This document shows positions 35,301 to 41,691 of a stretch of 46,373 nucleotides of DNA, piece by piece. This DNA is from Bacteroidales bacterium (GTDB lineage Bacteria; Bacteroidota; Bacteroidia; Bacteroidales; UBA4181), in the NCBI GenBank assembly GCA_031275285.1, contig JAISOY010000186.1, positions 1-46,373 on the forward strand, in the 5' to 3' direction. The notes below the pieces were generated by a model that was given only the letters and a program-made list of their open reading frames with translations, ran no database searches and had not been told where the DNA came from. A program made the position numbers and the translations under genes. Positions within the stretch are counted from its first letter, which is position 1. Each line of letters starts with the position of its first letter.

Positions 35301-37221
35301 TAATGGTCGTAGTATAAGGTACAGAGGTAAAGGTATACTGGTTGGTTTCCCCATTGGTCAGGGTCACTTCCACCTGGTATTGCCCGCTGGTATTTCTTTT
35401 TGCATATACCCCGTTCAACGTCAGGTCAATGGTTTCATCCGGGCATATTTCCCCGCCATTGGTCAGGTTGGCCATAGGCTGAGGATTTACCGTCAGGTTA
35501 AAAGTAGTGGATGCACCCGGACATTTATCACAGGTACTCCCTGTATAGGTATAACGACAGGTTCCGGAAACGGGGAATTGAGTCCCGTTCACCCATTCTC
35601 GATGCACCCGGATCTGTATTGTGTTGGTAGCCGGAGCTACCGGATAGCTTTTCAACTTGATGGTGGCATTTTGTCCGGTAGCATCGGTGGGTGTTAACTC
35701 CAGAAGATTTAAAACATTCCCGGGATCTCCCAGAATCCATGTAGATCCGTTATTGATGCTGTATTCCCAGACAAACCGGGTAGCGCCGCCATAGGTTTCG
35801 GTATTTGGGGCTCCAGGATAGCTCAACGTAAGTACTTCGTCCGGACATCCTTCTTTTTTCCCGCCTGGTGTTCCGGGTGCACCGGAAATATCATTACGTA
35901 TCACCCATGTGATCTTCGCAAATTTAGATTCACAGGTATAGGAAGTACCGGGGGTTTTGTCATCAAAACGGTAACGCACCCAGAACACATATTCTCCGGG
36001 AACATTGGGTTTTACCCGGTATGAATCAAAAGCAGCCGGAACATCCGCAGACGAAGTGGGATCGAACTGGTTACCGGTACCGCTTCCCGTATATACCTTT
36101 GTCCGGACCAGCGGACCGACGGAACCGCCATTGTCCGCATACCATTCGTATTCTCCGGGAACCATGGCCCCAAGAGCCGCTTCATGCTCAACAGTTACAG
36201 TATAATTCGGTGCAATCGAATACTGCCCCGAAAAGCAAAAAGTGAGTGTGGCATCCTTAGGATCCGGCGGAGCCGGTACTACCAGTATTTCAGCGGTAAT
36301 AAGGTCATAATCGCCGGGAAAAGGATTACAATAATTCCAATGCCGGGCTTCGATAAAAAAACGTTGCCCCGCCGTAGTTACATTCGGCGGTATATGTATA
36401 TTTTGTGTGGTTTCATTTATATTCTGATTCAGAATAAAACCTGAAATTGTCCTTTCCGTTTCCGAATAAGGAGTAGCCACTCCTAAAGGATCCGAAACAG
36501 GCGTGGAACCAACGGTAACCTCAGGTATATTGCTGGCACCGACTCCATATACGAACTGTACGACACGGTCTCTCTGATTGGTATAATAATCCAGAATTTC
36601 TTCTCTCGGATCCCGGTTACATGCTAAAATGGTATTATCTGTAAAAGTGATGTTTACTTCCTGCTTTTCACAAACAAGGAATACCTGCTCATTGGTAATA
36701 TCATCCTTAAATACCAATTGTCCCATTCCCTGACTATCTCTTGACCAAACGGTTACATTGTATATTTCTTTATTTAAACAGGTATATCCTCCTGTTTTTG
36801 AACGAATATAGGATTGAGACTGGTAAACACAATCATTAGAAACGGGATAAACATGTGAAACTTGGTTAGTTATTTGATAAGTAGTTGTTCCATCGCCATT
36901 ATTCGTAGCAGTCATGGTTCCAGCGGCTATCATAGCAGCAACATCCCATTCATCTGTAGTTCCATCACCCCAAATGTAGCCCAATACCAGATCATTAGCC
37001 GGCAAACTCACATGGCTTACCGTTCTTCTAATGGTAACTTTATAATCACGTGGGGCGCAATATTGAGCATTAAGTGTACCCGGACGGGTATCATTATCTT
37101 CCCATATAGCACAATTCTGAGCATTTACTTTAGGATTAAAAATGATTATAGTGAAGAATAAAAATACGGCCTTTAAAATATTTTTATACCCCGGTGTGTG
37201 TTTATAGATAAATTGCGTCAT
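26374..37221 (-). CDS. Giant SprB-like surface adhesin with PKD modules and type B T9SS domain
   Basis: The 3615-residue protein begins with a signal peptide (AVFLFFTIIIFNPKVNAQ). Its first third has Ig-like domains; the middle holds about nine PKD-like modules of 100-130 residues, each starting with a proline-rich strand and a cysteine (ISPISDKVLCPQE-type, for example IKSIPSQELCG and ISAINNQALCS) and containing YTWT and GNIPxF motifs. The last third has about ten PKD domains (for example DFVTVGDTIGCAPLEVKFTN, VYNWSFGDGSTS, NPVHTYQDAGTYTVTL). The C-terminal 97 residues form a type B sorting domain: FPNTFKPKTDGEPSDQ, LTIYNRWGQLIFETKD, WNGYFKGQ, GVYVYKIEG, ending GDVLLLR. It is probably a surface adhesin; the ligand is unknown. 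No frameshift was seen across 10.8 kb. Confidence 0.9.
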   Translation of the reverse strand: MTQFIYKHTPGYKNILKAVFLFFTIIIFNPKVNAQNCAIWEDNDTRPGTLNAQYCAPRDYKVTIRRTVSHVSLPANDLVLGYIWGDGTTDEWDVAAMIAAGTMTATNNGDGTTTYQITNQVSHVYPVSNDCVYQSQSYIRSKTGGYTCLNKEIYNVTVWSRDSQGMGQLVFKDDITNEQVFLVCEKQEVNITFTDNTILACNRDPREEILDYYTNQRDRVVQFVYGVGASNIPEVTVGSTPVSDPLGVATPYSETERTISGFILNQNINETTQNIHIPPNVTTAGQRFFIEARHWNYCNPFPGDYDLITAEILVVPAPPDPKDATLTFCFSGQYSIAPNYTVTVEHEAALGAMVPGEYEWYADNGGSVGPLVRTKVYTGSGTGNQFDPTSSADVPAAFDSYRVKPNVPGEYVFWVRYRFDDKTPGTSYTCESKFAKITWVIRNDISGAPGTPGGKKEGCPDEVLTLSYPGAPNTETYGGATRFVWEYSINNGSTWILGDPGNVLNLLELTPTDATGQNATIKLKSYPVAPATNTIQIRVHREWVNGTQFPVSGTCRYTYTGSTCDKCPGASTTFNLTVNPQPMANLTNGGEICPDETIDLTLNGVYAKRNTSGQYQVEVTLTNGETNQYTFTSVPYTTTITANPANGTVTDYKITQLKDLTTGCTSTASPKITGTAKVLKRSVLSAPTWVNKPTDDLCSNTSYLWQTSPTPNPITLVGQSGASNETVNTQNYWTWDGTYFGTNNPQSKTTETTTLADGIKRTIGVVFRYSSAANRSGKADKFCSSPMLSQEHTILPVPKTSVTGSQTVCNDVASVNITLNATGIKNSNWQIVWQLRKGGTPVGSQTLLTIAGTTGGSGSANINIPLITFDPVATTRPGTYTFEVLTVTQDRGLCTGQPSGSATIIIRQTPTATLSGSQNICEKTDATINPPDFVLSGNAGGTYTVTYTTDKLGAGSQTVTVAAGASLSVPASMIKEGTDVTNVTITSVTQTVGTLTCTGTPSGTHQINTAANLDAGGDKSTCGPSITMTATAGAGANWVKVNPADPISFSNVTDPSAVVTATAVGVYEVEWNNPAGAGCSDRIKLTFEALPNPSKIEPTSTVVCGLKKELTGTTTDPGGMEPWERGEWVLVSGPGTVVSPAMPSTSPVTEFEVSVPGVYKFGWTVSSNCGSAAQATIDITFKPVPITTQVADISLCPTDNSTITFTNANGLTGVTYKWTFNGTTTTGNPAVITAPANNTTTNQIYPVSVVGSLDGCDAIPMVFNVTVKPKPALSPISDKVLCPQESFVLSLNPALNKPVTYTWAGDPGAHPNSGMSDGTATVNVSPYLKYLEAGLTSGVTAETGDLKVTATVDGCTSDPETFTVKVNPRPDITLTNPNQEYCSNESLTQSDLTTFSTGVANATMTWTYTGQNTGLSGTDRPAILVPGSVSPEEYTTSVFTTADNNGATNRVGTVTVKSTAEGCVATESFTVTLKPRPIIKSIPSQELCGANAPGTYFNSIVPVPEYAYVPSYAFTTSGDNFNHTIGASSVTAIEIPVNTTGSDMAMVVRVVPKLNGCDGNPTDVTLTAHSTPLISAINNQALCSTTSEVFDAVTLSSSNIPAAQISQIQWTFTGDDVGKTGSGLGDIPSFPPRTNDSPDDWVATVQVVATTQYGCVNTTPATFTYTIYPSPKINPVTTPAPFCPGESVGGINFSSQITKPGVTVTYNWNTSVDVGLPTTPQTGNIPAFTAGKNKNYTSSNKVATVEVTAVSSDKSPVSGQFCSSVNTLYIPYTLKPAPKMSVIQDLRECPEITVPGIQIKTDNLPNTPSGDIKWILDNAGISGGNSTTPLNLTGTGNIPSFTTKENAGPGNLTGQFEASAKVNGCQGDTVKFKVIIKPTPDVTVPADQIYCTSELTATSTFSSSFTGISYEWTPSGDRIGLPYQYETNNIGSAVPGFNTVNATLTTLTATYTVKSLKDGCYSDPKTFTMMVAPVPQLTPYANMTACAGDPINPAAFSVQTDNPGGNTYTYDYIWRVETGYFNEMQSLPLATSPVFNNFPTNGTGNLPAFVGDTTRRSDYFPPNTMWGGSQKNVTISVLPQLSFQVNPAKVCSNNSAAQLVRVQINPIPNTKISPPTDNCVGGSKPRILYDVNPSTVGSTYSWSYEELPTPVPGHPSIPSPDNSAFQVYEYPTPALPWKGYITVQETNNFGCTAPPAKQYVAVVPKPIVDAGPNITICAGDQVQLNATLVQGDPGSTLDWYPYRFIVKDGGTLTPTVTGTTNFFVYLTAEDGGCRSDADTVFVSVNPTPNAPALTGPTYCSSVANKLVQATGIGKNTDGVTDNYIRWYRIDGADIPINTANNQSSINVADDTTHPNALPAVLNYTGPLDEADVRYGVYVFNDKNCVSDTTFTSLKIRKTPAAPASDVMEYCHNGLTMFDLDAGKSVNWYTDSTTNMVFYGNPYRATGTVGDTKYFIAEVGANACLSYFATKTLRVHPDPVTSMDLSDDKGCADFLIKAKNTANEANVTYFLNWGDLTADDPAPFNTEVPHTYINDMPTAIQRVLTLNALSTVNKDRYGNFCSGSLSRTITVYPKLKVDFSANSFEVCDQSEVTPASRIPTQFTSFAQNIQSYAWDFDEDNVADATVPHPSWVFQSRVAAPNKYSQSDVVNVKLTATAVYNSGTPQQYFCSADVTKPVTVRPAPKAEYTLYASDKTSPAPAFLCSPESLWFDNLQWTPGSPPGTGVNTAATQYLWEVDGVPNRGADTLYQFNNETFFAEFKTLTLKATNEFGCQDTSLKTIKVMPVLTVDFTADTAGCAPFGAGIRNISRGSQVFRWYWDMPTKPADGLPVSSNPSDPNYGVATVDPLNFVFANPSPSAKKVYHVWLQAENGIGAEKCYKNKDTLITVYPIPNATFIHNVTGYICPPDSVLFTNTSQSNLLTTKYNWSFGDTYEKDVYDTNPFYYKYSNTSGSRMNNHLVTLTSSNTFGWHVCENSSSTYISVGPEVIAEFDGPPDGCSPVDARFANQSTGANQYLWNFGPGYPTQTGPLPSNRYVNPSNSNPQYLKVLLTASNQWCRDTVTHPFTLYPEPHVDFDISVNQGCQPLEVIFTNKSYLNPATGMMYVYEYGDVSADTTYAVSTLTKHIYSNTQASNTLVHPELIAENVWGCTASTSTGITVFPFVRADFVTVGDTIGCAPLEVKFTNGSRGYGDGNVIWNFGDNVLSSQINPIHTFDNQSMSNTAVYQVELKVWSGTCTDSVTKEIVVYGKPVADFVATPSFQFYPDAPITITNQIPAADKNNLRYSWTLAEQGSGTPSVISSLPDPSPVHINAWGKYEITQNVSTWNDECPNSKTMVVEIDAPVPVARFDSVPPACMPYEVQFKNNSRNGKVYNWSFGDGSTSSLENPVHTYQDAGTYTVTLTVTGDAAFPSVTTQQVVVHPVPRAAFEVKPDFLWVGQTLRAFNYTTAQNSLGQPYDIWYRWDWGDGSAIDTTMNPDHIYRKAGSYDITLTTGTYTDPQCVTTLTIPGAVELENAGDVIFPNTFKPKTDGEPSDQISDRGYQNWLFYPPVLSPTRSYHLTIYNRWGQLIFETKDPTRGWNGYFKGQLCQEGVYVYKIEGVFETGQTFSKMGDVLLLR

Positions 37222-37505
37222 AATTATATCACTTCAGATCTGAAACATTCATTAAAAAAACACTATTTCCTGAAAACTACAGGTTATACGTATACACAGT
37301 TATTTTCTACGTATACGGAAAAAAGAAAAAAAGGTTTATTCTTTTTGATTCATTAATTAAGTTGTAAAAATACAAACAATCACTTAATCAACAACAGGAT
37401 TTAATGATCGATAAAACAATCAAAAGACACACAACACCTTAATTCAATTCGCATCATCAATCTTGTTTAATGGAATCGTCGGAATACTCATTCTATCTGA
37501 AAAAT
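37222..37505. other. Upstream region of the giant adhesin
   Basis: There is no gene in these 284 bp. They contain the TACGTATAC pair listed separately and AT-rich sequence; no exact TAnnTTTG element was found on the minus strand. Confidence 0.5.
37285..37316. promoter_or_regulatory. Pair of TACGTATAC sites, possible operator
   Basis: TACGTATAC occurs at 37287-37295 and 37308-37316, 21 bp apart, which is two helical turns. The first copy sits in a 10-bp perfect palindrome, TATACGTATA. The pair is 64-95 bp upstream of the giant adhesin start, where a regulator of this gene would bind. Confidence 0.45.
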
Positions 37506-37539
37506 GAAACGACCTCAATAATATGATTGAAGTCGTTTC
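37501..37539 (-). terminator. Rho-independent terminator of the LRR gene
   Basis: GAAACGACCTCAAT (37506-37519) pairs with ATTGAAGTCGTTTC (37526-37539) with one mismatch (G-T wobble on one strand), followed on the minus strand by a T-rich run. It separates the LRR gene from the giant adhesin unit. Confidence 0.8.
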
Positions 37540-37569
37540 CTGCAAATGCTGTTTTTTACAGTCCGTCAA

Positions 37570-39990
37570 TTATTCTTTTATAATCTGCCGGACAGTTGTC
37601 CCCTGACTGGTAGTGACCTTTAACAAATAGGTTCCCGGCTGCAAACCAGATACTGAGATTTGGGATGACCGTTTCGCATACTTCACCATTTTTCCATTGA
37701 GGTCATAAATTTGTATGGTGAGTATATCCGAATCGGCTTGGACAGTCACGTCATTCACCACCGGATTGGGATAAAACGAAATTTCAGGTTCTTGTTTTTC
37801 CATTAACTTTTTACTTTTTTCAGTAGAATTTTCCTTTTCTGAAAATAGGCCAAAGTCGTAATCGACCGCTATGGGTAAACGGTCCATCACGGCTGCTCCG
37901 GCCATGCGTTCTATAATACGGATTTCTCCATCCACTTCTTCATAAGGCATCAGCATATAATAATCCGGGAAAATACTCCAGGAGACCTGACAGGTATAAA
38001 CTTTGGCAGCTACTGACACAGTCACATCTTCCATAAAATTACCGAACGAATCGAACAACCCCATTCGTGTGTTTGTTGTTACCGGCACGTTAACCACCAC
38101 CCGGAATGGAGTATCTATATATACCTTATGAAAATTCCGTTCTGAAGTATTCAATACCAAATGGCTTTGTAATATCGTAGAAGTTGATACAGGACCGGAA
38201 AATACCGAGTAACCTGCTATCCGGGTAAAAGAAAAAGGCAGTTTATCTACCAAATGGCTGTTGGCTGGCCTTTCTATGATCTGCCGGATACCGTTCTCCA
38301 TAATATATGGCTGGATCATATAGCTCCCGGAAGTCATTGAATTCGAAATACGACAGGTATACGTATAGCTTGATCTGGAAATATGAATATCTTCCACGAA
38401 AAAGTTATTGGTTTTGAATAAGCCGATCTTAACGGAATCGGGATGTGCTGTAGTATGGGCATATATTTTAAAAGTTTCGCCCGACCGGGCTTCATAATAG
38501 TCGGGCCGCGGGCTTTCGTCCAGAGCCAGATGATCCAGTAATTTCAGATTAGCTTTTACTTTTACCTGATATTCCAGATAAATCAAACTGGGAAAACTTG
38601 CATTCGTCATTTTACAGATCAATATTTTTCCGGCATTTTCTTCCCCGGGTACAAACCTGCCTGAATCGTTGTCCTGAACATTAACACTCCTGGAATTATT
38701 TTCGCTAATATACTCCCACCATCTATAATTGGTATAATTCCCATTTACAATATATTCACTGCTTAAATCTATTTCCTGATCATAAGTAACTTCTCCACCG
38801 TCAATTGTTTTTTGCCGGTCGTAACTGTAGCTAGGTATATTCAAAACAGGCAAAGCTGAAAATTTCAGAAAATTGTAATTACAGCGCACAGTGTTCAGTT
38901 GGCTGGTTTGGTTAATATTCAGGCTTGTTAACTGACATGAAGTACAGGTTAAACTTTTCAGATTAACATTTTGCCTGACATCCAAATTTCTTAACGGATT
39001 ATTACTGCATTCTAATTGTTGCATTAAAATATTCCGGGAAACATCCAATGTATCAAGTTGGTTTGCACCACAACTCAAGTTAGTTAATAAAATATTTCCT
39101 GAAACATCCAGACCGGTCAATTGATTCCAATCACACGATAATTTTTTCAGGTTTATATTTTGACTAACATCCAGATATACCAGTTGATTTGAAGAACAGC
39201 TCACATTGGTAAGATTAATGTTCCTTGATATATCTATATCTGCTAATTGATTAAAATGACACTGTAAATCGATCAATGAAGCATTATTTCTAAGATCCAA
39301 AGATACCAATCGATTATGACCACAAGATAACATTCTCAATAATAAATTATTCGACACATCTAAAAAACTTAGTTGATTTTCTGTACAAATTAGGGTAGCC
39401 AAATTAGGATGAGTACTAACATCCAGACTATTAATTTGGTTATAATCACAAGTCAATGAATTCAAATTAGGATTGTTCGATACATCTAAACTCACTAATT
39501 GATTCCTCTGACAGTTTAAATTGATTAAGTTCGTATTTTGGGATATGTTTAAAGTTCCTAATGGATTAGAAGAACAATCCAATGTTTCCAGATAGCTATT
39601 TTGAGTAACATTCAGACTACTTAAATCATTGGTGCGACATACCAATGTAATCAGATATTGAAATTTACTGCAATCCAATGATCCAGACAATCGAGGTTCT
39701 GATAGCCCTCCATAGGTAAATCCTGTCAACCTTTGGGGATTATTCGAATTCCAGACACAAATTCGGGCAGTGTTCAATTTAGTGATCCAATTCTCTGATA
39801 CAGTCCAGTCAAGTGTATCTGTAACAGACAGGCCTAATGCTTCCAAATTTAATTTTCCGGATACAGTAGAAGGTTGCCTTAAAAACGTACGCAACCCTTC
39901 CTTATCGTCTTCATGATAGTTTTGCGAGAACACTTTTCCCGAGCAAAACAACAAGACTCCTGTTAAAATTAAAGCGTAAATTTTTTTCAT
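37570..39990 (-). CDS. Leucine-rich repeat surface protein with type A T9SS sorting domain
   Basis: The 806-residue protein has a signal peptide (IYALILTGVLLFCSGKVFSQ), an N-terminal cap (HEDDKEGLRTFLRQPS to ENWITKLN, residues 25-75), thirteen 21-residue leucine-rich repeats (105-377) of the form LDVSxNxxLxxLxCxxNQLxS, two or three beta domains (380-730), and a type A sorting domain at the C terminus (ISFYPNPVVNDVTVQA, IQIYDLNGKMVKY, GLQPGTYLLKVTTSQGTTVR). Type A domains send cargo through T9SS for attachment to A-LPS or similar. LRR proteins of this BspA-like kind bind host or other bacterial surfaces; the ligand here is unknown. It is a single-gene unit. Confidence 0.92.
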   Translation of the reverse strand: MKKIYALILTGVLLFCSGKVFSQNYHEDDKEGLRTFLRQPSTVSGKLNLEALGLSVTDTLDWTVSENWITKLNTARICVWNSNNPQRLTGFTYGGLSEPRLSGSLDCSKFQYLITLVCRTNDLSSLNVTQNSYLETLDCSSNPLGTLNISQNTNLINLNCQRNQLVSLDVSNNPNLNSLTCDYNQINSLDVSTHPNLATLICTENQLSFLDVSNNLLLRMLSCGHNRLVSLDLRNNASLIDLQCHFNQLADIDISRNINLTNVSCSSNQLVYLDVSQNINLKKLSCDWNQLTGLDVSGNILLTNLSCGANQLDTLDVSRNILMQQLECSNNPLRNLDVRQNVNLKSLTCTSCQLTSLNINQTSQLNTVRCNYNFLKFSALPVLNIPSYSYDRQKTIDGGEVTYDQEIDLSSEYIVNGNYTNYRWWEYISENNSRSVNVQDNDSGRFVPGEENAGKILICKMTNASFPSLIYLEYQVKVKANLKLLDHLALDESPRPDYYEARSGETFKIYAHTTAHPDSVKIGLFKTNNFFVEDIHISRSSYTYTCRISNSMTSGSYMIQPYIMENGIRQIIERPANSHLVDKLPFSFTRIAGYSVFSGPVSTSTILQSHLVLNTSERNFHKVYIDTPFRVVVNVPVTTNTRMGLFDSFGNFMEDVTVSVAAKVYTCQVSWSIFPDYYMLMPYEEVDGEIRIIERMAGAAVMDRLPIAVDYDFGLFSEKENSTEKSKKLMEKQEPEISFYPNPVVNDVTVQADSDILTIQIYDLNGKMVKYAKRSSQISVSGLQPGTYLLKVTTSQGTTVRQIIKE
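38860..39678 (-). repeat. Thirteen tandem 63-bp LRR units
   Basis: Each unit encodes 21 residues with a cysteine in the same place (LxxLxCxxNxL), giving a cysteine ladder along the solenoid. Units are diverged at the DNA level but keep exact length. Confidence 0.85.
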
Positions 39991-40784
39991 GGTAAAATAA
40001 TTTAGGTTAATAAAAATTTAAATAGATATTTGTTTCCCATTTACTTGATCAAACCCTTTCAATAGTATAATGCGTATTTAATTACTCTTAATTTATGAGA
40101 TTTTTGTTTCGTATTTATATAAATTTCATTATTATTTCTCGAAAAATAATGAAATTTTACACACTTTGTTTTATTTTTTCATATTTTTATTTAAAATTTA
40201 TATCAAAAAGCGCTTTTGTTCGGCAAAGTCTCCGGACTTCGTCAAACAAAAGGAAAACTCCTGCTTTACATGTATACAAGAAAGGAGTTTGCTTTTAGCG
40301 AACCACCTTATCAGTAGGCATTGGCGGCCATAATATTCGTTAATCATCATTTTAATTAAGAAATACATCAACAAGCAATACGAAGAAGTTCCAATTAATA
40401 ATACAAATGATCAAATCTAAAATTTCAAAATGTGTATATTTCAGCCGGCTTTGTGAAAAGGTTTTTCCACAGGCACAATGAGATCATTTTTATTTTAGGT
40501 TAATAATTTATGTTATAACGCATTATATAATACAAACAAAATATCCGTCATAAATGTTCAATGAGATATTTTTTATTGATTATTACACATTGAATATCTT
40601 TAAGCCATTCATATTATAAACTTAGCGTAAGCCCTCGTGAGTAATTATCTAAACGAAATATGTGGACGTATTTATTGGAATCTATATAATAAGTAATATA
40701 AAACAATTAATGCTATATTTACTGAACACAATTCACTTGATCAATGCAACTTAAGAACACTGAGTGTTTAAAATCAGCATATCG
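39991..40784. other. Gene-free region with clustered hairpins
   Basis: No convincing gene lies in these 794 bp; a 67-codon plus-strand frame at 40095 is AT-rich and has no protein-like pattern. Between 40206 and 40290 there are three compact structures: a palindrome AAAAGCGCTTTT (40206-40217), AAGTC-TCCG-GACTT (40226-40238), and an 8-bp stem AAACTCCT/AGGAGTTT (40255-40262, 40283-40290). A copy of the dispersed repeat is at 40735. Confidence 0.5.
40735..40773. repeat. Dispersed intergenic repeat, copy 2
   Basis: The 23-bp segment 40735-40757 (core CAATGCAACTTAAGAA) matches 9303-9325 with two differences and is followed by CACTGAGTGTTTAA, similar to sequence after copy 1. It lies just past the 3' end of the 112-residue LRR-cap gene. 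Confidence 0.7.
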
Positions 40785-41123
40785 TCATTCAAACTTATTA
40801 AAAAATGAATCGACAATGACCACCAATACAAAACCGAAGAGGATCAACATCCCTATGATCTGGGCATATTCCAGCAAGTCATCACTGGGATTATATAATT
40901 GACTGGTACCTAATTTACCGACCCATTCTTCCAGTAAATGCCAGCCAAATGCATCCGAAATCGCCATTTCGGAAACTTCCGGATCCATGTTGCCGGTTTC
41001 TATCGAAAGTTGATGTAAAAATACGTGTAACCCTTCTTCATCTGTTTCGTGACAGATCTTTGAAAACGCTATTTCCGAAAAAGATACTCCCCATAGTAAA
41101 AATAAAAAATATCCTTTTTTCAT
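40785..41123 (-). CDS. LRR-cap fragment with C-terminal membrane helix
   Basis: The 112-residue product starts with a signal-like segment (GYFLFLLWGVSFSEIAFSK) and then ICHETDEEGLHVFLHQLSIE to WHLLEEWVGKLG. This matches the N-terminal cap of the LRR protein encoded at 37570-39990 (HEDDKEGLRTFLRQPS to WTVSENWITKLN) along its whole length. The LRR region and sorting domain are missing; instead the protein ends with a hydrophobic helix (IIGMLILFGFVLVVIVDSFF). It may be a decayed duplicate that picked up a tail by frameshift, or a small membrane protein in its own right. Confidence 0.6.
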   Translation of the reverse strand: MKKGYFLFLLWGVSFSEIAFSKICHETDEEGLHVFLHQLSIETGNMDPEVSEMAISDAFGWHLLEEWVGKLGTSQLYNPSDDLLEYAQIIGMLILFGFVLVVIVDSFFNKFE

Positions 41124-41303
41124 AGTTTCCTGTTTATTAGTGAATATTCTGTATTATTCCTGATAATTACAATTAACAAAAATGCCGTATAAAAGTTCAA
41201 TAAATTTATCCGGTACACTTATAAAACACATACATAATCATCTTTCCCACAGCACACTTCCGTCATGCTGTCCCAATAAAACATAGAAGGGCTATTTCCC
41301 TCT

Positions 41304-41337
41304 TTTGGCATAAAAACAAAAACAAATGTTAAATTTG
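41304..41337 (+). promoter_or_regulatory. Putative promoter of the small membrane protein/arg unit
   Basis: TTTG (41304-41307) and TAAATTTG (41330-41337) are 22 bp apart, the same spacing as in the rplY promoter, and end 23 bp before the ATG at 41361. Confidence 0.55.
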
Positions 41338-41360
41338 TCATTTATTTAAACTTTTCCGTC

Positions 41361-41654
41361 ATGAGTCGACGTTGGAACAAACTTTGGATCGGTTTGGTAT
41401 CAGGGATCGCCCTGCCACTGCTCTTATTCTTTATTTTTTACCTGATCATGTATGCCCACATCCCTTTCGGGGAGTACCTGGTGTATTCCGCCAAAATGCG
41501 CGCATTGCCAAAAATACTGAGTCTGTGTGCGATCCCTAACCTGATCATTTTTTATCTTTTCCTGAATAAGGAATACTGGTATGCTACACGCGGGATCATT
41601 GCCGCCACCCTTCTCCTTACCCTGGGAGTGGTGGCCGTAAAACTATTTGTTTAA
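41361..41654 (+). CDS. Small membrane protein, three predicted helices, unknown function
   Basis: The 97-residue protein has three hydrophobic stretches (LWIGLVSGIALPLLLFFIFY, ILSLCAIPNLIIFYLFL, GIIAATLLLTLGVVAVKLFV) joined by short basic loops. I do not recognise a named family. It is followed after 37 bp by argF' in the same direction and is preceded by a good promoter candidate, so it seems a real, expressed gene. Confidence 0.7.
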   Translation: MSRRWNKLWIGLVSGIALPLLLFFIFYLIMYAHIPFGEYLVYSAKMRALPKILSLCAIPNLIIFYLFLNKEYWYATRGIIAATLLLTLGVVAVKLFV

Positions 41655-41691
41655 AATTCCGTATATTTAATATTATATAAACCGTTTTTAT

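Noticed and set aside
38860..39678. Regular 63-bp repeats considered as a CRISPR array
   Set aside because: They encode in-frame leucine-rich repeats; there are no conserved repeats with unique spacers and no cas genes.
40095..40298. 67-codon plus-strand frame
   Set aside because: Very AT-rich, phenylalanine- and isoleucine-dominated, and overlapped by hairpins; unlikely to be a gene.
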